Source of the DNA: Protaetiibacter sp.
Lineage (GTDB): Bacteria; Actinomycetota; Actinomycetes; Actinomycetales; Microbacteriaceae
Length of the DNA: 64,000 nt
Assembly: GCA_030150265.1 (NCBI GenBank)
Contig: JASLGG010000003.1
Location: 50,320 to 114,319 of the forward strand
Direction: 5' to 3'
The translations under genes and the position numbers were made by a program. Positions 1 through 8,480 of the stretch are shown here, in pieces; position 1 is the stretch's first letter; every line of letters starts with the position of its first letter. The notes below the pieces were generated by a model that saw only the letters and a program-made list of their open reading frames with translations, was not told where the DNA came from and did no database searches.

Positions 1-381
1 GGGGGCGAGGGCGTAGCCCACCCGTACCGCGAGCGCGAACGGGTACCCCGCCGACGGCGCGATCGCGGCGGCAAGCACGACGCGATCCGGATGCGCCTCG
101 GCGACCGCGAAGTCGGTGCCGGTCAGCAGCCCGTGGATGGCGTGGCCGAGCTCGGGCTCGTTCGCCACCAGATGCAGCACGCGCCCCCCGTGGTGCCAGG
201 TGGCGTCCTCGACGCGGTTGGGCCACGGCGCGAGCACCGCCCCGCTCATGCCGGGCGGCGCCTCACGATGCGCCGTCGGCTCCACGAGGGCGATCCCGTC
301 GACGACGAGGGAGCGCAGCGAGGCCGCGCGCTCCGCGACCATCGCGGTCACGCGGCCGGAGGGCGCGGCGAGCTCGATCAT
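1..381 (-). CDS. galM: Aldose 1-epimerase (mutarotase), N-terminal part, cut by window edge
   Basis: Reading the minus strand from an ATG at 381 gives 127 codons open to the window edge. The product contains APWPNRVEDATW, then NEPELGHAIHGL, then SAGYPFALAV. These match the sugar-binding segments of GalM-type aldose 1-epimerases (the PWPNR and N..IHG elements). The enzyme interconverts alpha and beta anomers of galactose or glucose in the cytoplasm. The start lies 18 bp after the GH36 stop, so it is the last visible gene of the galactoside operon. The C-terminal half, with the catalytic Glu, lies outside the window. Assignment is by motif reading only. Confidence 0.75.
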   Translation of the reverse strand, partial: MIELAAPSGRVTAMVAERAASLRSLVVDGIALVEPTAHREAPPGMSGAVLAPWPNRVEDATWHHGGRVLHLVANEPELGHAIHGLLTGTDFAVAEAHPDRVVLAAAIAPSAGYPFALAVRVGYALAP

Positions 382-399
382 GTCGACCCCGCCCGCGGC

Positions 400-2544
400 T
401 CAGACCGCGTGCACGGCGAGCAGCACCGAGCGGTCCACGTCGAGCGACGGCGCCTCCAGCCCGAGCTCCGCGAGCGCCCGTCCGGTCGCGCGCAGCGGCG
501 CGGTCATCCACGGCGGGCGCTGCCCGGCGGGGACGGCGTCGCCCACCACGAGCTCCGTCACCTCGTAGCTCCGCTCGGGATCGAGCCCCACGAGGTGCAG
601 GCGCTCCGGGGGCCAGGCGAGCGGCCGGTCGAGCACCGCGAACTGGTAGAGCGCGGAGGCGCCATCAGCCGCCACCACGCCCTCGAGGCGCACCTCGGGC
701 TGGGTGTCGGCGTGCACGAGCGTGCCGGCGTGCAGCAGCTCCCGGCGCTCGCGATGCGCGGCGACCCACGCGCGAGTGCGGGCGAAGGTGGCCTCGTCGA
801 CGGCCGTGAGGTCGAGCTCGACCCCGAGATGACCCCAGAGCGCGGTGGCGGCGCGGAAGTCGAGCGGCGCGACGCGATGGGTCGTGTGGGACTCCTCGGC
901 GCCGATGTGGGTGCCCTGCAGCTCGGGCGGCAGCAGCAGGCCCGTCCAGCGCTGGATGTCGACGCGGTCGTGCGGGTCGTTGCAGTCGCTCGGCCACACG
1001 CGGTCGCTGCGCTCGAGCACGCCGAGGTCGATGCGCCCTCCGCCGCTCGCGCACGACTCGATCTCGAGCCCCGGGAACCGCTCGCGCAGCTCGTCCATGA
1101 GGCGGTACGCCTGGAGCGTCTGCCGGCGGACGCCCGGACGCCCGTCGGCGCTGTGCCCGGCATCCGTCAGATAGCGGTTGTGATCCCACTTGAGATAGTC
1201 GATCCCGAGTCGCTCGACGAGCGCCGCGATCCGGTCGCGCACGAGCGCGTAGGCCTCCTCGTGGCCGAGGTCGAGCACGTGCTGGTACCGGGAGGGCATG
1301 CCCGGACCGTGCCCTCCGTCGAACACCCACTCGGGGTGAGCGCGGGCGAGCGCGGAGTCGAGGTTGACCATCTCCGGTTCCACCCACAGGCCGAACTGCA
1401 TGCCGAGCGCCTTCACGCGCGCGGCCAGCGGTTCGAGCCCGGCGGGCCACACCTCCGGGTCGACGACCCAGTCGCCGAGCGAGCTCGTGTCATCGCGCCG
1501 GCCCAGGAACCAGCCGTCGTCGACGACGAAGCGCTCGGCGCCGAGCTCGGCGCTGCGCTCCGCGAGCGCGAGCAACGGCTCCAGCGCGTGATCGAAGTAG
1601 ACGGCCTCCCAGGTGTTCACGAGCACGGGGCGCGGCGCGCGCGGATGCGTGGGACGCGCCCGCAGGTGGCGGTGGAACCGCCCCGCCAGCTCGTCGAGCC
1701 CGTCGCCCCAGGAGCCGTACAGCCACGGCGTCGTGCACTCCTCTCCCGGCGCGAGCACGAGCTCGTCGGGCAGCAGCAGCTCCCCTGCCCTCAGCGAACG
1801 GGTGCCCGCGGGCATCCGCTCGGCGGCGAGCACCTGGTTGCCGCTCCACCCGAGGTGCACTCCCCACACGCGGCCGTGCCGCCATCCGAACCCCGGCTCC
1901 CCGACCGCGAGCACGAGCGGACCGTCGAGCCCCGGCTTGCCCCCGCGGCTCGCGCGGACCCACTCCCCGATCGGCAGCGGATGCCGCTGCGGCACGCGCT
2001 CGCGCGCCCAGCGCCCGCTGGGGTCGAGGATCTCGGATGCGGCATCCGGGAGCGGCAGCGCGGGCTCCAGCACGTCGACGCGGTAGGGGCCTTCCCCCGT
2101 GTTGCGGAGCGTCGCGCGCAGGCGCACGACGCCCTCCGCGGTGAGCTCCAGCTCCGTCGCGATCGCCAGCCCCGACGCCGCGTCGGCCGCGTCCGTGCGC
2201 AGACGGGCGACCGGCTCGTCGTCCGAGAGCTCGCTGCGGGCGTCCGCGAAGAGCGGCGCGAAGGCGCGGCCGCCGCGCGAGCCCGCGATCCCCGGGCGTC
2301 CGAGCCACCCCTCGGCGAGCTGCGGCACCACGGGGACGGGCTGCGGATAGGTGACGGCGCTGTCGCCGATCGTCGGCCGCCGCGCATCCGCGAGGGCGCG
2401 CAGCGCATCCGGCTCCTGCGCTCCCAGATCGGCCCCCCAGTGCAGGATGCGCGGCAGGCGGCCGTCGCGCAGGTCCACGAGCAGGCTCGTGCCCGCACGC
2501 CGGAGGTGGACGATGTCGGGGGCGCCGGGGATCGGCATGGTCAT
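400..2544 (-). CDS. GH36 alpha-galactosidase
   Basis: Protein of 714 aa, the usual length for bacterial GH36 enzymes (AgaA/RafA type), with no signal peptide, so cytoplasmic. It should release terminal alpha-galactose from melibiose/raffinose-type oligosaccharides. The family hallmarks are visible: FVVDDGWF, QFGLWVEPEMVN, YLKWDHNR with the nucleophile Asp near residue 454, ESCASGGGRIDLG, and WPSDCNDP with the acid/base Asp near residue 519. The ATG overlaps the stop of the upstream permease (ATGA), so the two are translationally coupled. Fine substrate preference (alpha-galactosidase versus alpha-N-acetylgalactosaminidase) cannot be read; the neighbouring GalM and GH97 support galactosides. 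Confidence 0.92.
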   Translation of the reverse strand: MTMPIPGAPDIVHLRRAGTSLLVDLRDGRLPRILHWGADLGAQEPDALRALADARRPTIGDSAVTYPQPVPVVPQLAEGWLGRPGIAGSRGGRAFAPLFADARSELSDDEPVARLRTDAADAASGLAIATELELTAEGVVRLRATLRNTGEGPYRVDVLEPALPLPDAASEILDPSGRWARERVPQRHPLPIGEWVRASRGGKPGLDGPLVLAVGEPGFGWRHGRVWGVHLGWSGNQVLAAERMPAGTRSLRAGELLLPDELVLAPGEECTTPWLYGSWGDGLDELAGRFHRHLRARPTHPRAPRPVLVNTWEAVYFDHALEPLLALAERSAELGAERFVVDDGWFLGRRDDTSSLGDWVVDPEVWPAGLEPLAARVKALGMQFGLWVEPEMVNLDSALARAHPEWVFDGGHGPGMPSRYQHVLDLGHEEAYALVRDRIAALVERLGIDYLKWDHNRYLTDAGHSADGRPGVRRQTLQAYRLMDELRERFPGLEIESCASGGGRIDLGVLERSDRVWPSDCNDPHDRVDIQRWTGLLLPPELQGTHIGAEESHTTHRVAPLDFRAATALWGHLGVELDLTAVDEATFARTRAWVAAHRERRELLHAGTLVHADTQPEVRLEGVVAADGASALYQFAVLDRPLAWPPERLHLVGLDPERSYEVTELVVGDAVPAGQRPPWMTAPLRATGRALAELGLEAPSLDVDRSVLLAVHAV

Positions 2545-3401
2545 CCTTTCAATCCGCTCGACGCGATGCCCGCGAAGAACTGCCGCTGCAGCACGAGGAA
2601 CACCAGCACGAGCGGCGCCGTGCAGATGAGCGCGCCGGCCATGAGCGCAGGGTAGTCGGTGCCGAACTGCCCCTGCATCGCGGCGAGGCCGACCGTGAGG
2701 GGACGGTTGCCGCCGGTCGGCGTCACGATGAGCGGCCAGAGCAGGTCGTTCCAGGAGTAGAGCGAGGTGAGCACCGCGAGCGCCGCCACCATGGGCCGCG
2801 CCATCGGCAGCATCACGCTCCAGAAGATCCGCAGCGTGCCGGCCCCGTCGAGCCGGGCGGCCTCCTCGAACTCCTTCGGCATCGTGAGGAACGCCTGCCG
2901 CATGAGGAAGGTGCCGAACGCCGAGAAGATGCCCGGGATCGCGAGCGCGGGCAGGGTGCTCAGCAGCCCGAGGCCCTTCATGATCTCGAACTGGCCGAGC
3001 AGGAACAGCTGGCTCGGCACCATGAGCATGAGCAGGTAGACGAGGAACAGCACGTTGCGTCCCGGGAATCGCAGCCGCGCGAAGGCGTAGCCCGCGAGCG
3101 CCGCCACGAGCACCTGCCCGACCACCCGCATCACGAGCGAGACGGCCGACACCGCGAACTGCTGCAGGAACGGCACGGATGCGAAGAAGGTCTCGTAGGC
3201 CCGCAGCGTCGGATCGGCGGGCAGCAGCGTCGGCGGCAGCGACGAAACCTCGTGGTTGGTCTTGAACGACGTCAGGATCTCCCACACGAACGGCATGACC
3301 ATGAACGCGGCGGCGATCACGAGCACGAGGTGCACGACCCACTCGCCGTGCCGCTCGGGCGAGCCCCGGCGGCGGCGCGGGGCCGCGACGGACTCAGTCA
3401 T
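2541..3401 (-). CDS. Carbohydrate ABC transporter permease (MalG type)
   Basis: Protein of 286 aa with six predicted membrane segments and the cytoplasmic EAA loop EEAARLDGAGTLRIFW, which docks the ATPase subunit. It belongs to the CUT1 family and is the second membrane subunit of the sugar importer. The start overlaps the preceding permease gene by 8 bp and its stop overlaps the GH36 start. No ATP-binding subunit is encoded in the visible operon; CUT1 systems often use a shared MsmK/MalK ATPase encoded elsewhere. Substrate is inferred from the flanking glycosidases to be an alpha-galactoside. Confidence 0.9.
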   Translation of the reverse strand: MTESVAAPRRRRGSPERHGEWVVHLVLVIAAAFMVMPFVWEILTSFKTNHEVSSLPPTLLPADPTLRAYETFFASVPFLQQFAVSAVSLVMRVVGQVLVAALAGYAFARLRFPGRNVLFLVYLLMLMVPSQLFLLGQFEIMKGLGLLSTLPALAIPGIFSAFGTFLMRQAFLTMPKEFEEAARLDGAGTLRIFWSVMLPMARPMVAALAVLTSLYSWNDLLWPLIVTPTGGNRPLTVGLAAMQGQFGTDYPALMAGALICTAPLVLVFLVLQRQFFAGIASSGLKG

Positions 3402-4320
3402 AGACGACCCACTTCTTCTGGAGACGGAACTGGATGGCGGTGGCGATCATGATCACCACGAGCAGCACGATCGCGATGGTCGCGGCATAGCCCTGCTTGA
3501 ACTGCACGAAGGCGGCCTCGTAGAAGAGGTAGACGATCGTCTTGGACCCGTCGATCGCGGTGTTGTTGACGCTGCCGAGCATGATGAACACGAGATCGAA
3601 CATCTGCAGAGCAGAGATGACCGTGAGCACGGTGACGAAGAAGATCGTGGGTGACAGGAGCGGCAGGGTGATCGAGCGGAACTGCCGGATGCGGCCGGCG
3701 CCGTCGAGGGCCGAGGCCTCGTAGAGGTCCCGGGGGATCGACTGCAGGCCGGCACCCAGGATGATGAGGTTGATGCCGAGCCCCATCCACACGCCCACGA
3801 CCGCGAAGGCGTAGATCGTGAACCGCGCGTCCGCCACCCAGTACTGACCGGGGATGCCGACGAGCGAGAGCATCCAGTTGACGAGGCCGAAGTCGCCGTT
3901 GAGCAGGAATCGCCACACCATGCCGACCGCCACGGGGAGCGTCACGACCGGCAGGAAGAACAGCACCCGGTAGACGGAGCGCCCGCGCGAGACCTGCTCG
4001 ATGAGGGCCGCCAGCACGACCGCGATCGGGATGCCGAGCAGCACGAGTCCCGTGTAGAGCATCGAGTTGCCGAACGCCCGCCAGAACATCTCGTCGGTGA
4101 GCAGCTTCGCGTAGTTGTCGACGCCCGTGTAGGTGCCCGGCCCGAAGGTCGGGATCTTCATGAAGCTCTTGAGGAACGTCGAGAGGAACGGCCACAGGTA
4201 CAGGGCCACGAGGCCGATCGTGGCGGGCGCGATCATCACGAGCGCCCACCAGTCGGTGCGCCCGAGGGCCCCGGGGCGACGGGTCCGCCGCCGCCCCGGG
4301 GTGGTGAGGGATGCGGTCAT
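3394..4320 (-). CDS. Carbohydrate ABC transporter permease (MalF type)
   Basis: Protein of 308 aa with six predicted transmembrane segments and the EAA-loop signature LYEASALDGAGRIRQFR. It is the first membrane subunit of a CUT1 sugar importer. The ATG shares one base with the stop of the solute-binding protein (TGATG) and the 3' end overlaps the next permease by 8 bp, so the three transporter genes form one coupled unit. The N-terminal 25 residues are Arg/Thr-rich and cytoplasmic. The predicted substrate (alpha-galactoside) is inferred from the operon. Confidence 0.9.
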   Translation of the reverse strand: MTASLTTPGRRRTRRPGALGRTDWWALVMIAPATIGLVALYLWPFLSTFLKSFMKIPTFGPGTYTGVDNYAKLLTDEMFWRAFGNSMLYTGLVLLGIPIAVVLAALIEQVSRGRSVYRVLFFLPVVTLPVAVGMVWRFLLNGDFGLVNWMLSLVGIPGQYWVADARFTIYAFAVVGVWMGLGINLIILGAGLQSIPRDLYEASALDGAGRIRQFRSITLPLLSPTIFFVTVLTVISALQMFDLVFIMLGSVNNTAIDGSKTIVYLFYEAAFVQFKQGYAATIAIVLLVVIMIATAIQFRLQKKWVVYD

Positions 4321-5582
4321 CAGCCCTCGGCCAGCACCTTGTCGATGGCGTCCGCGTACTTCTTCGCGGCATCCGCGACCGACTCCTCGCCGTTCCACGC
4401 CGGCGTCAGGTACTCGGTCTGCATGCCCTGCCACTCGGCCGCGTTGCCCTGCACGGGCAGCGGCACCGAGTAGGCGATCGCGTCGATGAACACGTGCAGA
4501 TCCGTGAACTCGGGCATCGCGTCCATCCAGGTCTGCGCGGTGCCCGCGTAGGCCGGGAGCACGGCGCCGTTCTCGGCCTGGATCTTGGCCGCCTTCTCGC
4601 CGCTCGCGAAGATCAGGAACTTCTTCACGGCCTCCGGATGCTTCGTGCCGGCGAATCCGACGTTCTCGATGCCGCTCGACACGGTGGCACGGCCCGCGGG
4701 GCCGACCGGGAGGGGCGCGACGCCGACGTTCGGGCGCAGCTCGTCGATCTGGTACATCTTGAGCGCCCAGTAGGCGCCCGACATGTACATCGCGACCTTG
4801 CCCTGCTCGAACATCGTCTCCGCCTCGGTGTCGGAGAGCTGCTGCAGCGTGGGCGAGGAGCCGTCGGCCATGAGGTCGGTCCAGAACTGGATGCCCTTCA
4901 CCGCCTCGGGCGAGCCGATCTCGGCCTTCGTGCCGTCGTCGGAGATCACCTTGCCGCCGGCCTGGTAGATGGTGTTGTAGTACCCGCCCTGGTAGTCGAT
5001 CGGGGCCGCGACGCCCCAGACCCCGTCGCGCGTGAGCGCCTTGGCCGCGGCGCGGAAGTCCTCCCAGGTCCAGTCGTCGGCGGGGTAGGCGACCCCGGCG
5101 GCGTCGAAGAGCGCCTTGTTGTACCAGACGCCGTTGGTGTCGAAGTCCTTCGGCAGCCCGTAGATCTTGCCGTCGCCCTGGTCGTACAGGTCGAGCACCG
5201 CCTTCGGGTACTTGCTGAGGTCGACGTTCTCCGACGTGATCGCGTCGCTGATGTCGAGCAGCTGGCCGCCCGCCGCGTAGGGGCGGATCTGCTGCGCGAG
5301 CATCCAGAACGCGTCGGGGGCGGTCCCGCCCTGCGCGCCGGTCTGGAGGGTCGACCAGTACTGCGGCCACGGCTGCTCCTGGAGCTCCACCTTGATGTCG
5401 GGGTTCTCCTTCATGAAGGCGTCGACGATGGCCTGCATGGCGGGCGTCTGGGTGCCGGCCCACACGGCGTAGGTGATCGTGACGGGACCGCTGTCCCCGC
5501 CGCCGTCCCCGCCGCTCGCGCAACCCGCGAGCAGGGCGGCGCCGGCGAGCGCTGCGGTCACCGTCGTCCATCTCTTGTGCAT
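4320..5582 (-). CDS. ABC transporter extracellular sugar-binding lipoprotein
   Basis: Protein of 420 aa. It starts with a lipoprotein signal peptide whose lipobox is LLAGC, with the lipidated Cys near residue 22 and a Gly/Ser-rich tether behind it. The rest is a family 1 solute-binding protein: an N-terminal ITYAVWAG strand, the segment GLPKDFDTNGVWYNK, and W/Y-rich sugar-stacking segments. It is the first transporter gene of the operon and is preceded by a good ribosome site (AAAGGA) before the ATG at 5582. The 23-bp gap to the GH97 stop indicates co-transcription. An alpha-galactoside ligand is inferred from context. Confidence 0.92.
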   Translation of the reverse strand: MHKRWTTVTAALAGAALLAGCASGGDGGGDSGPVTITYAVWAGTQTPAMQAIVDAFMKENPDIKVELQEQPWPQYWSTLQTGAQGGTAPDAFWMLAQQIRPYAAGGQLLDISDAITSENVDLSKYPKAVLDLYDQGDGKIYGLPKDFDTNGVWYNKALFDAAGVAYPADDWTWEDFRAAAKALTRDGVWGVAAPIDYQGGYYNTIYQAGGKVISDDGTKAEIGSPEAVKGIQFWTDLMADGSSPTLQQLSDTEAETMFEQGKVAMYMSGAYWALKMYQIDELRPNVGVAPLPVGPAGRATVSSGIENVGFAGTKHPEAVKKFLIFASGEKAAKIQAENGAVLPAYAGTAQTWMDAMPEFTDLHVFIDAIAYSVPLPVQGNAAEWQGMQTEYLTPAWNGEESVADAAKKYADAIDKVLAEG

Positions 5583-5605
5583 GGGATTCCTTTCATGTGC
5601 CCCGG

Positions 5606-8140
5606 TCACCGCTGATCGGGGGCGGGTGTTGTGTGCAGGTCTGCGGGGCCGACATGGAGCCGGCCATGGGCCCAGTCGACGTGGGCGGGCTCGCCCGGGT
5701 CGCCACCCGGCGGCCGGGTGCGCAGCTCGAGGGTGACCACGCCGGTCACGTCGACGTCGAGCGGGACGCCGGGCTCGCCGGAGGCGAGCTCGGCGGATGC
5801 CAGCACCCGCCCGTCGCCGAGCACCTCGGCCACCGCGCGCGCGGCATCCGTCTCCTCGTCGATGCCGACCTCGATGCGCAGCCGCTCGGCGTGCGCGTCG
5901 AGGGCGAGCTCGAGCGATGAGGGCGTCGAGACCCCGAAACCGTCCGCGTAGGAGACTCCCGCGATCCGCATCGGCACGCCGTCGGCCGGGTTGCCTCCCC
6001 CGTTGCTCATGTCGCGCTCGACCGGCCCGCTCTCGTTGCGGAACGCCAGCATCGGGAGGCTCGAGAGCACGTGCTCGCCGGCGACGAGCGGCGCCACCAG
6101 GCGGGCGTGGGCGACGAGCGGCACGCCGTCGGGACCGGGCTCCTCGATCGTGACGACGCCCAGCGCGCCGGGGAGCGGCCGCGCCTCCGGCGACTGCGGC
6201 GCCCGGATGCTCCACCGCCCCTCGCCGAGCGCGGTCGCGGCCCAGCCGGGCGGCGTGCGCACCGACGCGTGCGGCGACGTCACGAGCATCGCCGTTCCGG
6301 CAGCGTCGAGCGATCCGCGCGGCGGCTCGACGAGGGGTGCCGCGCGGGTCTCGCGAGGCCGCGCCCGGAAGAGCTCGGTCCCGAGCGGAGCGAGCACCGC
6401 GAGGAAGCCGCCGTCGGCCGCGATCGCGACCTCGAGCGCGTCATCGACCTCGCCGTGGGTCGCCGCCAGCCCGCCGCCGGCGGCATCCGTCACGACCCAC
6501 GCGGCCCAGCGCCCGCCCCGGAGGCCGGCGAGCGGCACCCGCAGGGTACGGGCGGGACCCGCCGCGATCCCGCCGAGGAACCACCGGTCGCCCGAGCGCC
6601 GGGCGAGCACCGCCTCCGTGTCGGGGGTGCCGGCGAGCAGCACCGTCTCCTCCCAGCGCGCGGGGAGCTCCGCGAGCGCACGCGCCGCCTCGGGGCGCGC
6701 GGCGTAGACGTCGACGTCGTCGGCGAAGTGGGTGATCCCGCACTCGAAGGCCACCGCGAGCCCGAGCTCGTGCCCGTCGCTCGTGGTGCGCCCCGGCGCC
6801 GTGAAGGCCACCGGGGTGTAGTCCATCGCCCCCACGACGTTGCGCGTGAACGGCTGGATCACGTTGTGCGCCGCCGTGAGCGGGGTGTCGTTGTAGAACA
6901 CGTAGTACTCGGATCCGCGGATCGCCTCGTAGCCGACCACCTGCGGCCAGGTGCGCACCCAGCCGCGCGGGATCACCGATCCGTGCCAGTTCACCATGAG
7001 GCCGAGGCGCGCCGTCTCCCTCAGCACGGCGTCGTACCAGCGGTAGCGGTCCTTGGACTCCGACTCCATGAAGTCGACCTTGATGCCGGCGACACCCCAC
7101 GAGCGCCAGAGCGCCAGCCGCCCGAGCTTCTCGGGCCCGTCGAGGTCATGCCACACCGTCCACAGGTGCACCTGGATGCCGCGCCGGCTCGCGTAGGCCA
7201 CGATCTCGGGCACCCACGTCTCCTCCCAGCCGCAGTCGATCAGCAGGTGCTCCCAGCCGAGCTCGGCCGCGCGATCCACGAAGTGCATCTGCCGTTCGAG
7301 CTGGGCGCCGGAGAAGAAGTCCGACCACCACGACCAGGCTGCGCGCCCGGGGCGCACGGCGACGGGCGACGCGGATGCGACGGGCGCGGGAGCGAGCTCG
7401 TCGACGAAGCGGCTCGCCACGATCCGCGCGAGGTCGCCGAGCTGCAGCACGCGCCACGGCGTGAGCGGACCGCGCGCCACCTCGATCCGCTCGTCGGCGA
7501 GCGCGAGGCCGAGCACGCCATCCGCCTCGACGCGCGCGTGCGCACCGCTGAAGCGGCCGTCGATGCCCGACTCGGTCAGCAGCAGATGGGGTGCCTCTGC
7601 GCCCCCGAGGCGCACGAGGAACGGGAACCCGTAGTCGCCGGCGGCGAGCTCGGCGACGTCGACGCCGTGACGGGGCGTCTCGTACCAGGTCTGATAGTCG
7701 AGCACCCAGGCGCGCCCCACCGCGGGAAGGCGCAGCCGCGTGCGGTCCGCGTGCACCCACGAGACGCCCCACAGCGCGGAGGCGCTGTAGCGGAACGCGA
7801 GACCGTCGTCCGAGACCCGCAGCTCGAGCTGCCACTCGAGGCCGGAGGGATGCCGCATCGCGAGCTCGAGCGCGAGGTGGCGGTAATCGAGCTCCCCGCT
7901 CGACTTGCCCGAGGCGGCGAACCAGCTCTCCTCGACGGACGTCACGCGGACACCGGCGATCGCGGAGAGCGCGAGCTCCGCCTCCCCGAGCGCCAGACCG
8001 AGCTGCACGGTCGGCAGCTCGACGTCGTCGAGGCGCGCCTCGATCCGCAGCTCGCCGTCGGCGATCACCTCGCCCGAGATCGGACCGTGCGCGAACGCGG
8101 CACGCTCGCTCGCTCCGTCGCCGGGAAGGGGCTCGACCAC
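5606..8140 (-). CDS. Cytoplasmic GH97 glycosidase with C-terminal NPCBM domain (predicted alpha-galactosidase)
   Basis: Protein of about 844 aa using the GTG at 8140, which has GGAGA just upstream; reading further back gives low-complexity Arg-rich sequence. Residues ~1-240 form the GH97 N-terminal beta-sandwich and ~240-560 the catalytic barrel. GIKVDFMES carries an Asp near 355 in the position of the nucleophile of retaining GH97 enzymes, and IRGSEYYV a Glu near 409 in the acid/base position. That Asp-type arrangement is known for GH97 alpha-galactosidases, not the inverting SusB-type glucosidases. The last ~150 residues (MSNGGGNPADGVPM onward) resemble the NPCBM fold. No signal peptide is visible, which is unusual for an NPCBM-bearing enzyme. 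First gene of the operon. Confidence 0.85.
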   Translation of the reverse strand: MVEPLPGDGASERAAFAHGPISGEVIADGELRIEARLDDVELPTVQLGLALGEAELALSAIAGVRVTSVEESWFAASGKSSGELDYRHLALELAMRHPSGLEWQLELRVSDDGLAFRYSASALWGVSWVHADRTRLRLPAVGRAWVLDYQTWYETPRHGVDVAELAAGDYGFPFLVRLGGAEAPHLLLTESGIDGRFSGAHARVEADGVLGLALADERIEVARGPLTPWRVLQLGDLARIVASRFVDELAPAPVASASPVAVRPGRAAWSWWSDFFSGAQLERQMHFVDRAAELGWEHLLIDCGWEETWVPEIVAYASRRGIQVHLWTVWHDLDGPEKLGRLALWRSWGVAGIKVDFMESESKDRYRWYDAVLRETARLGLMVNWHGSVIPRGWVRTWPQVVGYEAIRGSEYYVFYNDTPLTAAHNVIQPFTRNVVGAMDYTPVAFTAPGRTTSDGHELGLAVAFECGITHFADDVDVYAARPEAARALAELPARWEETVLLAGTPDTEAVLARRSGDRWFLGGIAAGPARTLRVPLAGLRGGRWAAWVVTDAAGGGLAATHGEVDDALEVAIAADGGFLAVLAPLGTELFRARPRETRAAPLVEPPRGSLDAAGTAMLVTSPHASVRTPPGWAATALGEGRWSIRAPQSPEARPLPGALGVVTIEEPGPDGVPLVAHARLVAPLVAGEHVLSSLPMLAFRNESGPVERDMSNGGGNPADGVPMRIAGVSYADGFGVSTPSSLELALDAHAERLRIEVGIDEETDAARAVAEVLGDGRVLASAELASGEPGVPLDVDVTGVVTLELRTRPPGGDPGEPAHVDWAHGRLHVGPADLHTTPAPDQR

Positions 8141-8480
8141 ATCGTCTCCGTGTCTCGTCAGGGCACCGGGGGTGCGCCGTCTCTCGAAGCTACCCGTCGA
8201 TCCGCGATGCCGGACATGACGGTTCCAGCACACCCCCTGGACGATCCGCCTGCCCGATCGACGAGACACCGCCCGTGTTCCGGGGCGAGCAGCCCTCATG
8301 GCGGGACGATCGACCTCGCGACGCCGAACTCTCCCGTCGCGCCTGAGGCGGGCTCCAGCAGCAGCGGATCGTCCATCCGGATCGGCGGAACCCACCTTCT
8401 GCGCGGCGCGCGGCGACGCCTATCGTCGAGGCACCCGGGAGCGACACCTGGGCTCCCGCGTGAACGCACAAGGGAGTGAC
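8141..8480. promoter_or_regulatory. Divergent intergenic region between the galactoside operon and the secreted GH97 gene
   Basis: About 340 bp without a convincing gene. It must hold promoters for both divergent units. On the plus strand a TATCGT (8421-8426) is a possible -10 box. An inverted repeat follows (CGGGAGC at 8436-8442 and GCTCCCG at 8452-8458, 9-nt loop), so a transcript from that box would begin near a hairpin. Two copies of CGATCGAC (near 8256 and 8308) are noted. No recognisable LacI- or ROK-type operator was identified and no regulator gene is adjacent. Confidence 0.4.

Noticed and set aside
91..2655. Long plus-strand open frame opposite the GH36 and permease genes (similar cases at 11880-15482, 25734-29846 and 50479-54642).
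   Set aside because: The product is Arg/His/Pro-rich low-complexity sequence with no domains; it mirrors the codon bias of real genes on the other strand.
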